8,127 bases of DNA from Candidatus Berkelbacteria bacterium (GTDB lineage Bacteria > Patescibacteriota > UBA1384 > JAHJRZ01), in NCBI GenBank assembly GCA_026397195.1, contig JAPLVI010000076.1, forward strand, positions 1-8,127, in the 5' to 3' direction. The notes under the pieces are model-generated. The model was not told the DNA's origin. It did no database searches and saw only the letters and a list, made by a program, of their open reading frames with translations. Of this stretch, positions 1 to 5,106 are shown piece by piece. The position numbers and the translations under genes were made by a program. Every line of letters begins with the position of its first letter. Positions within the stretch are counted from its first letter, which is position 1.

Positions 1-1158
1 TGGCAAAACCTCTATATAATTTTTCTTTTTTATAAGAGAAATATCAAATTTTTTCGGATCAATAAATACCGGGTAAAAAAGATTTGGACGCTCTGATCTA
101 TTGGAATTATTTCCGGTTCTTTGTAATCCGGTAATTTTATAAAGACCTTTTTCATCTTTAAACTTATATTCCTTTATCTTTTGGGGCGATAAAGAAAAAT
201 TATTTATTTTTGCTTTGTTTATATCTTTTGCGTAAACCAACATAAATTCACTGCTAGTAGAAAAAAATTCGTCGTCTTGTCTGCCACCAGGATTATGAAC
301 GACAGAAATAATTCCGAGCCGATTTTCTCTATTAAAAATCTCGTCTCCCAACAATCCAAGATATAACAATTCGTTATGGTCAATTGCTATACAAATAATG
401 CCATTCTCACTTAATAAGTCAGCTGCTACTTCAAGCCGATTTTTCATAAAGGTAAGCCAAGTAGAATGATTAAAACTATTATTGTAAGTAAATGTATTGG
501 CGACACTATTTGGGTTGTATGGCGGATCGATGTAGATGAGTTTTATTTTGCCTTGAAATTGCTGTTTTAGAGAATGGAGGGCTAAAAGATTGTTGCCTTT
601 GATGATTAAATTTTCCCGGATTGTGCCGTCTTTGTCTCTCTTTAACTGGATTCCCGCTTTCGCGGGAATGACACCGGAGGCGCTATATCTTTTCCAATTT
701 GTTAGAACTTTTGGCGCGAAGAGCTGATCAATTTCATCTTGGGCTAAAATTTCATTAAAAAATATCTCTTTTCGCTTTTCATCTTCTTTTGTCATTCCAC
801 CTTCTAAAACACAATCTTTAAAAGGCCAAACAAGTGCCACCTCGTCTCTCTCTTTCAAAAACTTTCCGCCGATATTAAGTCCGATTTTGTTCTGATATTT
901 TGTATAAGAATTTGCTAAAAAATTTTTATCTTGGATATAAGAGACAAAATCATTAATATTAAAAACCCAAACATCTCTAATTTTTGAGAAAAATTTTTCT
1001 TTTATTTTTTTATCAGAAAGCAAAAGTTCAACTAAATTTTCATCCGCTTTATAGGCCTTATCAATAATCTTATTTTTCAATAAATCACCTTCTTGGTCAA
1101 CAAACCTCTTATCTTTTTTCAATAAGAGTTCAATTTTTTTGTAAAATTCTTCCGTCAT
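1..1158 (-). CDS. Type III-style site-specific DNA adenine methyltransferase (Mod), 3' end outside window
   Basis: This frame is open for 386 codons from ATG at 1158 to the window edge, so the C-terminal part is missing. The amine-methyltransferase catalytic motif DPPYN lies at residues 211-215, preceded by LIIKGNNLLALHSL and followed by FNHSTWLTFMKNRLEVA and a SENGIICIAIDHNE segment. This arrangement is typical of beta-class adenine methyltransferases of type III restriction-modification systems. In that class the SAM-binding FxGxG motif comes after the catalytic motif, so it would lie beyond the edge. The Shine-Dalgarno AAGGAG (1163-1168) sits 4 bases before the start. It lies 73 bp downstream of the PD-(D/E)XK gene in the same direction, so it is probably co-transcribed; a TATAAT on the minus strand at 1178-1183 could add a weak promoter. 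Residues 163-171 (VIPAKAGIQ) come from an inserted palindromic repeat. The family is clear; the target sequence and the presence of a Res subunit cannot be known here. Confidence 0.92.
   Translation of the reverse strand, partial: MTEEFYKKIELLLKKDKRFVDQEGDLLKNKIIDKAYKADENLVELLLSDKKIKEKFFSKIRDVWVFNINDFVSYIQDKNFLANSYTKYQNKIGLNIGGKFLKERDEVALVWPFKDCVLEGGMTKEDEKRKEIFFNEILAQDEIDQLFAPKVLTNWKRYSASGVIPAKAGIQLKRDKDGTIRENLIIKGNNLLALHSLKQQFQGKIKLIYIDPPYNPNSVANTFTYNNSFNHSTWLTFMKNRLEVAADLLSENGIICIAIDHNELLYLGLLGDEIFNRENRLGIISVVHNPGGRQDDEFFSTSSEFMLVYAKDINKAKINNFSLSPQKIKEYKFKDEKGLYKITGLQRTGNNSNRSERPNLFYPVFIDPKKFDISLIKKKNYIEVLP
646..673 (-). repeat. Palindromic repeat inserted in frame in the methyltransferase gene
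   Basis: A perfect 8-bp hairpin, ATTCCCGC (650-657) and GCGGGAAT (662-669), has a 4-base loop. Read on the minus strand it is flanked by TGTCATTC on one side and GAATCCAG on the other. It adds the peptide VIPAKAGIQ between the N-terminal region and the LIIKGNN segment of the methyltransferase without breaking the frame. This repeat type and its translated peptide are, from general knowledge, common in CPR and other metagenomic genomes. A relative with the same TGTCATTC flank is at 2656-2682. Confidence 0.85.
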
Positions 1159-1171
1159 AAATCTCCTTTTC

Positions 1172-1190
1172 AATACGTATTATAATACTT
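1172..1190. promoter_or_regulatory. Palindromic AT-rich spacer between nuclease-like gene and methyltransferase
   Basis: The 73-bp gap holds the 10-bp palindrome AATACGTATT (1172-1181), overlapping GTATTATAATAC, which reads the same on both strands. The minus strand contains TATAAT, with TATTCT 17 bp upstream as a poor -35. It may be a weak internal promoter or an operator that adjusts methyltransferase level. The evidence is only the sequence pattern. Confidence 0.3.
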
Positions 1191-1231
1191 ACACAAATCA
1201 GAGAATAAACAATTTTTGTCTTGAATTTTCA

Positions 1232-2362
1232 TCATTCTTTCTTCAGGTTTTTAGCTGTCTTTTTGATAAACCAAACAAGCTGCCATATTTTTTCATTGTT
1301 AAAGACACTCAAATCTTTAATATCATTTTTTTCATCGTATCCTTTTAATGACCGGCAGAATTTGAGATATTCTTCAATTCTTGGCCTTAATTTCTCTATG
1401 TCTCGATAGGCTGACTCGGGATACCAGAATTGAAGCCGCTCGTCATTCTGGTATTTAGCACCCATCCCCTTAAAAAAGAGAAATGAAAAATTATTACTAT
1501 AATTGCTATTCTTTACCAAGTCTTTGTTCACTTGGATGCTTATGGCAAAACCCGATACACGCCACAAAATATTAAAATCAGGTGATTCCTCGAATTCATC
1601 TAATAATCTATTTGCGAAGTTTTTCCCGACTGGGGTAAGAATTTGCAAAAAATCTTCTCGATTTATCGGAGTTCTATCAAACTTATCACTTGTTTTTGAA
1701 CCAGCAACCGCGATATTCTTTCTTGGCGGGTTGACAAGTCTTGGAATCAAAAACTGCTCATCTTTATCGCCAATCAGCTCCATCTCGGCTAAATAGAAAT
1801 CAATTTCCTGGCCGGTTCGTTCATTGAGATAATTAGCGATATTTTTTAACTCTTCGCTTATTTCATCAACCACAATTAATAGCGTAAAGCTGCCTAACCG
1901 GAGCCGTTTTTCAATGCCTTCTTTAAAATCTACTTGAGAAAAATTAGCATCAGCTATGTTTTCTTTGACATAATCAGCCAGACTGCCGTTGAAATTGATT
2001 TTTTCGGTGGCTTTGAACTTTTTAAAACAATCCTCGATATCCTGATATGATTTGTTCCAAAGATAAGAGGCGTATCCTAAAACCTGGCCCACAACCGTTC
2101 GTTTGGCTTCAGGGTTTTTGTTTAATTTTGTTTCAATAAGAGCAATCTGACCTTCGGGGCTGACAGCTAGAATATCAAGAGAGCCATTTTGCAAGGTAAT
2201 CTCTTTACCGATAGTAACAAATGGTGAGTCATAGCCGATCTCCTCAAAAGGTAAAGTATTTACATCTTGAACTAATAGATCTTGGAGTTCTAATTCGTCA
2301 TTGTAATGTTTTTCTTCGACCGGAATCCATTTTTTCTCTTGATTTAAATGAAGGATTTTCAT
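1232..2362 (-). CDS. PD-(D/E)XK nuclease superfamily protein (NucS/DUF91-like N-terminal half)
   Basis: The 376-aa protein has a clear PD-(D/E)XK core: D63 in GSLDILAVS, then E77-T-K79 in ALIETKL, then a Q93xxxY97 motif in GQVLGYASYL, the order expected for this nuclease fold. A helical stretch at 108-150 follows. Residues about 156-210 form a beta-rich segment (LGSFTLLIVVDEI), and a separate C-terminal domain spans about 236-376. The start is supported by GAGGTGA (2367-2373) just upstream and by a promoter whose -10 ends only 13 bases before the ATG. It lies directly upstream of the type III Mod gene, so it could act as a nuclease partner, a DNA-end processing enzyme or an independent defence protein. 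I recognise the fold but not a named family, and DNA cleavage is inferred from the motif only. Confidence 0.78.
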   Translation of the reverse strand: MKILHLNQEKKWIPVEEKHYNDELELQDLLVQDVNTLPFEEIGYDSPFVTIGKEITLQNGSLDILAVSPEGQIALIETKLNKNPEAKRTVVGQVLGYASYLWNKSYQDIEDCFKKFKATEKINFNGSLADYVKENIADANFSQVDFKEGIEKRLRLGSFTLLIVVDEISEELKNIANYLNERTGQEIDFYLAEMELIGDKDEQFLIPRLVNPPRKNIAVAGSKTSDKFDRTPINREDFLQILTPVGKNFANRLLDEFEESPDFNILWRVSGFAISIQVNKDLVKNSNYSNNFSFLFFKGMGAKYQNDERLQFWYPESAYRDIEKLRPRIEEYLKFCRSLKGYDEKNDIKDLSVFNNEKIWQLVWFIKKTAKNLKKE

Positions 2363-2375
2363 AATTTCACCTCAA

Positions 2376-2404
2376 ATTCTACTAGAAAACAGGTTAAAAG
2401 TAAA
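2376..2404 (-). promoter_or_regulatory. Sigma70-type promoter for the nuclease-methyltransferase unit
   Basis: On the minus strand, -35 TTTACT (2399-2404) and -10 TAGAAT (2376-2381) are separated by exactly 17 bp (TTTAACCTGTTTTCTAG). The predicted start falls within or just before the Shine-Dalgarno sequence, giving a very short leader. The spacer carries the AACCTG motif shared with the promoters at 3457 and 5002. Confidence 0.6.
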
Positions 2405-2444
2405 GATTAAGGCCATGAATTAGAACATTACCAAAACAATAATT

Positions 2445-2609
2445 TTACCACGTCAGCCAGCCGGAGGTGTTTTTGAAACGGAAAATTTTAGAGTCATCTT
2501 TGGTGGAATTTAAAATTTGGCGGTTTTTGCGCCGTCGAGAACGATTTAATTTGCGCCGGATTTTAGTTGTTTCTTTAGTCTGGTCTGCACCTGATTTATT
2601 TTTAGACAT
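2445..2609 (-). CDS. Possible small basic protein, 54 aa
   Basis: An ATG at 2609 opens a 54-residue frame ending in TAA at 2445-2447. The peptide is very basic, with a central KIRRK and RSRRRKNR stretch (residues 16-30), and ends in SGWLTW. Nothing like a good Shine-Dalgarno precedes the ATG. A plausible promoter at 2744-2772 would transcribe it after a leader of roughly 130 bases that includes a palindromic repeat. It fills most of the otherwise empty space between its neighbours. The charge suggests nucleic-acid binding, but I recognise no family and it may not be a gene. Confidence 0.4.
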   Translation of the reverse strand: MSKNKSGADQTKETTKIRRKLNRSRRRKNRQILNSTKDDSKIFRFKNTSGWLTW

Positions 2610-2655
2610 AATTATTTGGATTTAGTTTCGTTTTTCTCAATTCTCCCCACTTCAT

Positions 2656-2682
2656 TGTCATTCTTCGCTGAAGCTACGAAGA
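2656..2682. repeat. Palindromic repeat, relative of the one at 646-673
   Basis: TGTCATTC (2656-2663) runs into a 6-bp stem, TCTTCG (2662-2667) and CGAAGA (2677-2682), with a 9-base loop that contains an alternative CTTC/GAAG pairing. It has the same TGTCATTC flank as the repeat in the methyltransferase gene but a different stem. It sits in the leader of the putative 54-aa ORF. Confidence 0.6.
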
Positions 2683-2743
2683 CCAAGAAAATTCCGCGGG
2701 GCAAGAAAAATCGCCATTTTGATCTTTTATTAACCTTGCTTTA

Positions 2744-2772
2744 ATTTTACCTTAAAATCGCTTAGAAATCAA
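2744..2772 (-). promoter_or_regulatory. Sigma70-type promoter upstream of the 54-aa ORF
   Basis: On the minus strand, -35 TTGATT (2767-2772) and -10 TAAAAT (2744-2749) have a 17-bp spacer. The -35 overlaps the T-run of the preceding terminator, so one transcription unit ends and the next begins within a few bases. The spacer lacks the ACC element of the other promoters. Confidence 0.5.
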
Positions 2773-2794
2773 AAAAAAGCCTGCCGAGGCGGGG
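2771..2794 (-). terminator. Rho-independent terminator after the phosphoribosyltransferase gene
   Basis: On the minus strand, GCCT (2787-2790) pairs with AGGC (2779-2782) around a CGGC loop and is followed immediately by eight T (2778-2771). Upstream CCCC may extend the stem imperfectly. It lies about 20 bases after the gene's stop codon. The stem is short, so strength is uncertain. Confidence 0.6.
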
Positions 2795-2812
2795 TTAAAT
2801 CAAGACATTGAA

Positions 2813-3433
2813 TCAAGACGCGGATTCCATTATTTTAATTACTTCATTGTCATCTAAATCGTACCAATTTCGATATCCTTGAGCCACAGCCTGGAAAAAG
2901 ACCGGGGTTTCTAAGCAAATAACCTCATCAGCCTTTTCTCTCATTATCCTAAGAACTTCGCGACCGGCAATCGGAACAGCCCCAACGGTTTTAGCAGCTT
3001 TTTTAGCCTTAACTGTTTTAATCGCTGCTTGCATCGTCGAACCCATGGCTAGTCCATCATCAACCAAGATAACAATCTTATCTTCTAGATCAGGTAATTC
3101 TCTGCCTTTTCTCAATTTTTTAATCCTTCTTTTTACTTCTTCTTTCTGTTCACTCAAAATCTCAGCTCTAATCTTTTCACTATATTCTAAAGCCGCTGAA
3201 TGCCAAATTACCTCATCCGTCTCACTAACTGCACCAATACCCGCTTCTGGATTGTCAGGCATTGGTAGTTTGCGGACGATAACTAAATGAAAAGGGCATT
3301 TTAACTTTTTGGCAACTTCATAACCAACTGGCACCCCTCCACGAGGTATGGCCAAAACAATCAGATCCTTGCCTTTGTATTTTAAAAGCGCTTGGGCTAA
3401 CTTTTTTCCAGCATCACTACGATCTTCAAACAT
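2813..3433 (-). CDS. Type I phosphoribosyltransferase family protein
   Basis: The 206-aa protein has the PRPP-binding loop IVILVDDGLAMGST at residues 120-133; the usual form is VDDGxATGST, so methionine replaces the common Thr at 130. It also has the family's N-terminal signature: FEDRSDAGKKLA at 2-13, IPRGGVPVGYEVA at 29-41, and VRKLPMPDNPEAGIGAV at 53-69. This matches the stand-alone phosphoribosyltransferases found in many bacteria, sometimes fused to hydrolases, whose substrate is usually unknown. The middle region (90-115) is a charged helix. It is probably cytosolic: no signal peptide is visible. It has its own promoter (3457-3485) and terminator (2771-2794), so it appears monocistronic. 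The Shine-Dalgarno is atypical (a GGGGGCGG stretch 5 to 12 bases upstream). A nucleobase salvage role is possible but not shown. Confidence 0.88.
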   Translation of the reverse strand: MFEDRSDAGKKLAQALLKYKGKDLIVLAIPRGGVPVGYEVAKKLKCPFHLVIVRKLPMPDNPEAGIGAVSETDEVIWHSAALEYSEKIRAEILSEQKEEVKRRIKKLRKGRELPDLEDKIVILVDDGLAMGSTMQAAIKTVKAKKAAKTVGAVPIAGREVLRIMREKADEVICLETPVFFQAVAQGYRNWYDLDDNEVIKIMESAS

Positions 3434-3456
3434 TTTTCCGCCCCCATTTCTCTTTA

Positions 3457-3485
3457 ATTTTATTACTTTTCAGGTTGCTTGTAAA
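3457..3485 (-). promoter_or_regulatory. Sigma70-type promoter for the phosphoribosyltransferase
   Basis: On the minus strand, -35 TTTACA (3480-3485) and -10 TAAAAT (3457-3462) have a 17-bp spacer, AGCAACCTGAAAAGTAA. The spacer shares AACCTGAAAAG with the promoter at 5002-5030. The gene start is 23 bases downstream of the -10. Confidence 0.68.
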
Positions 3486-3490
3486 CAAAA

Positions 3491-3524
3491 GTTAGCAGTT
3501 AACAGATAACAGAGAACAGTAAAC
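3491..3524. repeat. Degenerate AACAG-type short repeat tract
   Basis: The tract is built of variants of CAGNTAACAG and AACAGTAAAC. A similar tract at 5939-5993 shares CAGATAACAGA and AGAGAACAG with it. It is non-coding, and its function is unknown. Confidence 0.4.
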
Positions 3525-3549
3525 ATTAAAACTCTCCCACGCTTAACCC

Positions 3550-3580
3550 GTTCACTACCGTAGTTCGCACTATGGTAGTG
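3550..3580 (+). repeat. Left arm of 31-bp inverted repeat, itself a hairpin
   Basis: CACTACCGTAG (3553-3563) pairs with CTATGGTAGTG (3570-3580) with one non-Watson-Crick position around a TTCGCA loop. The right arm is its reverse complement at 27 of 31 bases, including the loop (TGCGAA). It lies just past the stop codon of the TrpR-like gene, so it could also act as a transcript-end hairpin. Confidence 0.8.
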
Positions 3581-3592
3581 TCAAACAAGTGG

Positions 3593-3865
3593 TCAGATTA
3601 GGTCGGGGATGATTCTGGAGCCCTTGGTTTTGAAATTAATCTTGTTAATCGTCCCTTGGCTCATTCCCATAACCGTATTGACTTCTTGATAAGTCTTGCC
3701 CTGACGCAGAAGCTTGGCGGCGTAAAAGCGGCGCGAGATGTCTTTGATTTCCGAACTCGACATCTAATCGCGCAGAAAATGCTCGAAATCGGCATCACTT
3801 TTAATTTTACTTAAGGCGGCAAAAAAAGCGTTTTTTGCCGCCTGATCAATTCCCGGCTGCGGCAT
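3593..3865 (-). pseudogene. TrpR-like (YerC/YecD-type) HTH regulator split by one in-frame TAG
   Basis: From ATG at 3865 the frame gives 33 residues ending in FLRD, then TAG at 3764-3766, then ATG at 3763 and 56 more residues to TGA at 3593-3595. Read through, the ~90-residue product matches the TrpR-like family: FLRD-x-MSSSEIKDIS, then RRFYAAKLLRQGKTYQEV, then the recognition-helix part GMSQGTINKINFKTKG. Family members usually have Leu where the TAG lies, so a single TTG-to-TAG change explains it. It may be a recent pseudogene, a two-part gene kept by restart at the TAGATG overlap, or a suppressed stop. An in-frame stop just upstream rules out a longer N-terminus. The start has no close Shine-Dalgarno. 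A minus-strand TATAAT at 3943-3948 could be its -10. It lies wholly inside the inverted-repeat pair at 3550-3931. Confidence 0.78.
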
Positions 3866-3900
3866 AATATTCAACTAATCTAATATCCCTCTGACTTTAT

Positions 3901-3931
3901 CACTACCGTAGTGCGAAGTATAGTAGTGAAC
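3901..3931 (-). repeat. Right arm of 31-bp inverted repeat, itself a hairpin
   Basis: CACTAC (3901-3906) pairs with GTAGTG (3923-3928), with a weaker inner stem around TGCGAA. It is the inverted copy of 3550-3580. It lies about 35 bases upstream of the TrpR-like start, where an operator would be expected. Confidence 0.8.
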
Positions 3932-3964
3932 AAAAAGAAGGAATTATACACTAAACACAAGAAA

Positions 3965-4075
3965 TTAAGAGTTCGAAGTTTTGCTTTTCTTTTTCTTAAT
4001 AATCCCAACTATTATCCAAATTATTCCAATAATAATGATTGTGACCCTTACCTACCTACGAGGTGGGAAAATCAT
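3965..4075 (-). pseudogene. Possible remnant of a small single-helix membrane protein
   Basis: On the minus strand a frame ending in TAA (3965-3967) encodes a hydrophobic helix followed by a basic tail: VTIIIIGIIWIIVGII, then KKKKSKTSNS. No usable start lies next to it. The only upstream ATG in frame (4075) is separated from it by the palindromic repeat at 4049-4070, which brings an in-frame TAG. A likely reading is that the repeat landed in the 5' end of a tiny membrane-protein gene. Chance AT-rich sequence is the alternative. Confidence 0.3.
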
Positions 4076-4078
4076 TAT
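4032..4078. repeat. Inverted repeat enclosing a palindromic repeat copy
   Basis: ATAATGATT (4032-4040) and AATCATTAT (4070-4078) are perfect 9-bp inverted arms. Between them lies an inner stem, CCTACC (4051-4056) with GGTGGG (4062-4067), one wobble pair. The structure follows the 132-aa gene by about 45 bases on the minus strand and could protect or end its transcript, though no T-run follows. Confidence 0.5.
4049..4070. repeat. Dispersed short repeat, copy 1
   Basis: This 22-bp sequence (TACCTACCTACGAGGTGG, then GAAA) recurs at 4934-4954 with one substitution and one missing G. Each copy forms a small hairpin around the ACGAG centre. Only these two full copies are in the window, plus a partial one at 4956-4968. 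Confidence 0.7.
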
Positions 4079-4122
4079 ACATCCGCTTAGGCCTTTCTGT
4101 TATTCCGGCTCTTCATTACACC

Positions 4123-4521
4123 TTACTTAAAAGTTTCGGCTGATTTCTTGAGTAAATTAACTTGCTCCAACTCCTTCCCTGCAATGATGATATGAATTTT
4201 TGCGGGAAAGTCAGGATAATTTCTTAATAAAACTTCACGATGATATGTTTTATCTCTGTCTTCCCACACAAACCAGGTCGCTTTTTCTCCGTCGATCAAG
4301 ACTTCTTCTTTGCTAATGCTGATTCCTGCCAGTTTATTATTTAGCGGATTTGGATGCTCTCCGATGTAAAGAAGCATTTGTGCATTTTTGTTTTTTGAAA
4401 CCGTATAATAAACAAAATCCGGCCCTGTTGTTTTTTTTACTTTATATCCCGGTAAAAGTGCCATTTCTATCCCCGGGACTTCATTATTTTTACTCCCATG
4501 CGTTCTATATTTTTTTACCAT
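4123..4521 (-). CDS. Hypothetical protein, 132 aa
   Basis: I do not recognise this family. The protein is soluble-looking with no signal peptide. Alternating beta-type segments (FVYYTVSKNKNAQMLLYIG, then EKATWFVWEDRDKTYHREVLL, then AKIHIIIAG) suggest a small mostly beta domain ending in a helix (ELEQVNLLKKSAETFK). The start has a good Shine-Dalgarno, GAGGAG (4527-4532), 5 bases upstream. A weak promoter (-35 TTGTAA at 4561-4566, -10 AATAAT at 4538-4543) overlaps the 3' end of the preceding gene. It follows the 102-aa gene by 64 bp in the same direction, so they may be expressed together. Confidence 0.72.
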   Translation of the reverse strand: MVKKYRTHGSKNNEVPGIEMALLPGYKVKKTTGPDFVYYTVSKNKNAQMLLYIGEHPNPLNNKLAGISISKEEVLIDGEKATWFVWEDRDKTYHREVLLRNYPDFPAKIHIIIAGKELEQVNLLKKSAETFK

Positions 4522-4585
4522 AAAAACTCCTCTTATAATTATTGCAATGATTAAGAATTATTACAAGCATTTTCTTTACCATACA

Positions 4586-4894
4586 CTATTTCTCATCGAC
4601 TGGACTTATGATTGTTTCTGTAAGAGGAAACTGTTCCTTCAGTGCTTCAATAACTCTCTTAGTCCTTCTGGGATAATATTTCCCAAAATACGTCTCACCA
4701 AGTGGGTTCCCGTCAATATCAAAATAGTAGACGGTAGAATCTGGAATCATACAGTTTGATGAATATCCTCCAATATATCCTTCTTTGTTACGATAAATGA
4801 CAAAGCAATTCCTTGATTCTCTAGAATCAGAACTTTCAAAATCAAGTAGTTTCTGATTTACTGTCTGTGAAGTTTTAAAATGCACTGGTTTCAT
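4586..4894 (-). CDS. Hypothetical protein, 102 aa
   Basis: I do not recognise this family. There is no signal peptide or membrane segment. The centre reads NCFVIYRNKEGYIGGYSSN and STVYYFDIDGNPLGETYFGKYY (residues 29-74), a tyrosine- and glycine-rich beta-type pattern, followed by a basic helix RRTKRVIEALKEQF. The Shine-Dalgarno is weak (GGAA about 10 bases upstream). The likely promoter at 5002-5030 gives a leader of about 100 bases containing the hairpin repeats at 4934-4968. The 132-aa gene follows in the same direction. Confidence 0.66.
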   Translation of the reverse strand: MKPVHFKTSQTVNQKLLDFESSDSRESRNCFVIYRNKEGYIGGYSSNCMIPDSTVYYFDIDGNPLGETYFGKYYPRRTKRVIEALKEQFPLTETIISPVDEK

Positions 4895-4933
4895 AAGTTA
4901 TAGAATTCCAAGTTGGCCGAAATTTAATACGTC

Positions 4934-4968
4934 TACCTACCCACGAGGTGGAAACCCCGAGGTGGGTA
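4934..4968. repeat. Dispersed short repeat, copy 2, within a larger hairpin
   Basis: Copy 2 (4934-4954) is followed by a half copy (CCCCGAGGTGGG, 4955-4966). TACCCAC (4938-4944) and GTGGGTA (4962-4968) form a 7-bp stem across both, and CCAC/GTGG (4941-4951) is a competing inner hairpin. It lies in the untranslated leader of the 102-aa gene, so it could affect its expression. No T-run follows on the minus strand. Confidence 0.65.
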
Positions 4969-5001
4969 TTTATTTACTATAAAAATGCCATCTCGTCCCA
5001 A

Positions 5002-5030
5002 ACTTTACCACTTTTCAGGTTAAAAGGCAA
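5002..5030 (-). promoter_or_regulatory. Sigma70-type promoter for the 102-aa/132-aa pair
   Basis: On the minus strand, -35 TTGCCT (5025-5030) and -10 TAAAGT (5002-5007) have a 17-bp spacer TTTAACCTGAAAAGTGG, followed by TTGGGA. It shares the spacer motif with the promoters at 2376 and 3457, and the downstream TTGGGA with that at 8073. Confidence 0.6.
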
Positions 5031-5047
5031 TATTTAAACGCGAAACT

Positions 5048-5078
5048 AAAGAACTTATGAACAAAAGAACTTAAGAAC
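5048..5078. repeat. Imperfect tandem duplication of a 15-16 bp unit
   Basis: AAAGAACTTATGAAC (5048-5062) is followed by AAAAGAACTTAAGAAC (5063-5078). It is non-coding, between the metalloprotease stop and the next promoter. No terminator is visible here. Confidence 0.6.
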
Positions 5079-5106
5079 GGAAAACGAGAAATTTTTTAGA
5101 GTGAAT

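Larger units (their letters stand above)
3550..3931. mobile_element. Candidate inverted-repeat-bounded cassette carrying a TrpR-like gene
   Basis: The 382-bp segment is bounded by 31-bp inverted repeats matching at 27 of 31 positions (3550-3580 and 3901-3931). Its only apparent content is the split TrpR-like gene. The size and organisation resemble a miniature inverted-repeat element or a regulator with paired palindromic sites. I see no target-site duplication: the bases outside are ttaaccc on the left and aaaaaga on the right. No transposase is encoded. Mobility is therefore an inference. Confidence 0.4.

Noticed and set aside
3764..3766. The TAG as evidence of a recoded genetic code
   Set aside because: Known CPR recoding uses TGA rather than TAG, and the other genes in the window have no in-frame TAG apart from the doubtful ORF at 3965-4075. 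A point mutation is simpler.
3550..4968. A CRISPR array built from the hairpin repeats
   Set aside because: Only two copies of each repeat occur, far apart, with genes rather than uniform spacers between them, and no cas genes are present.
4938..4968. A rho-independent terminator after the metalloprotease
   Set aside because: The hairpin lacks a T-run on the minus strand and lies downstream of the next gene's promoter, so it is better read as a leader hairpin or repeat.
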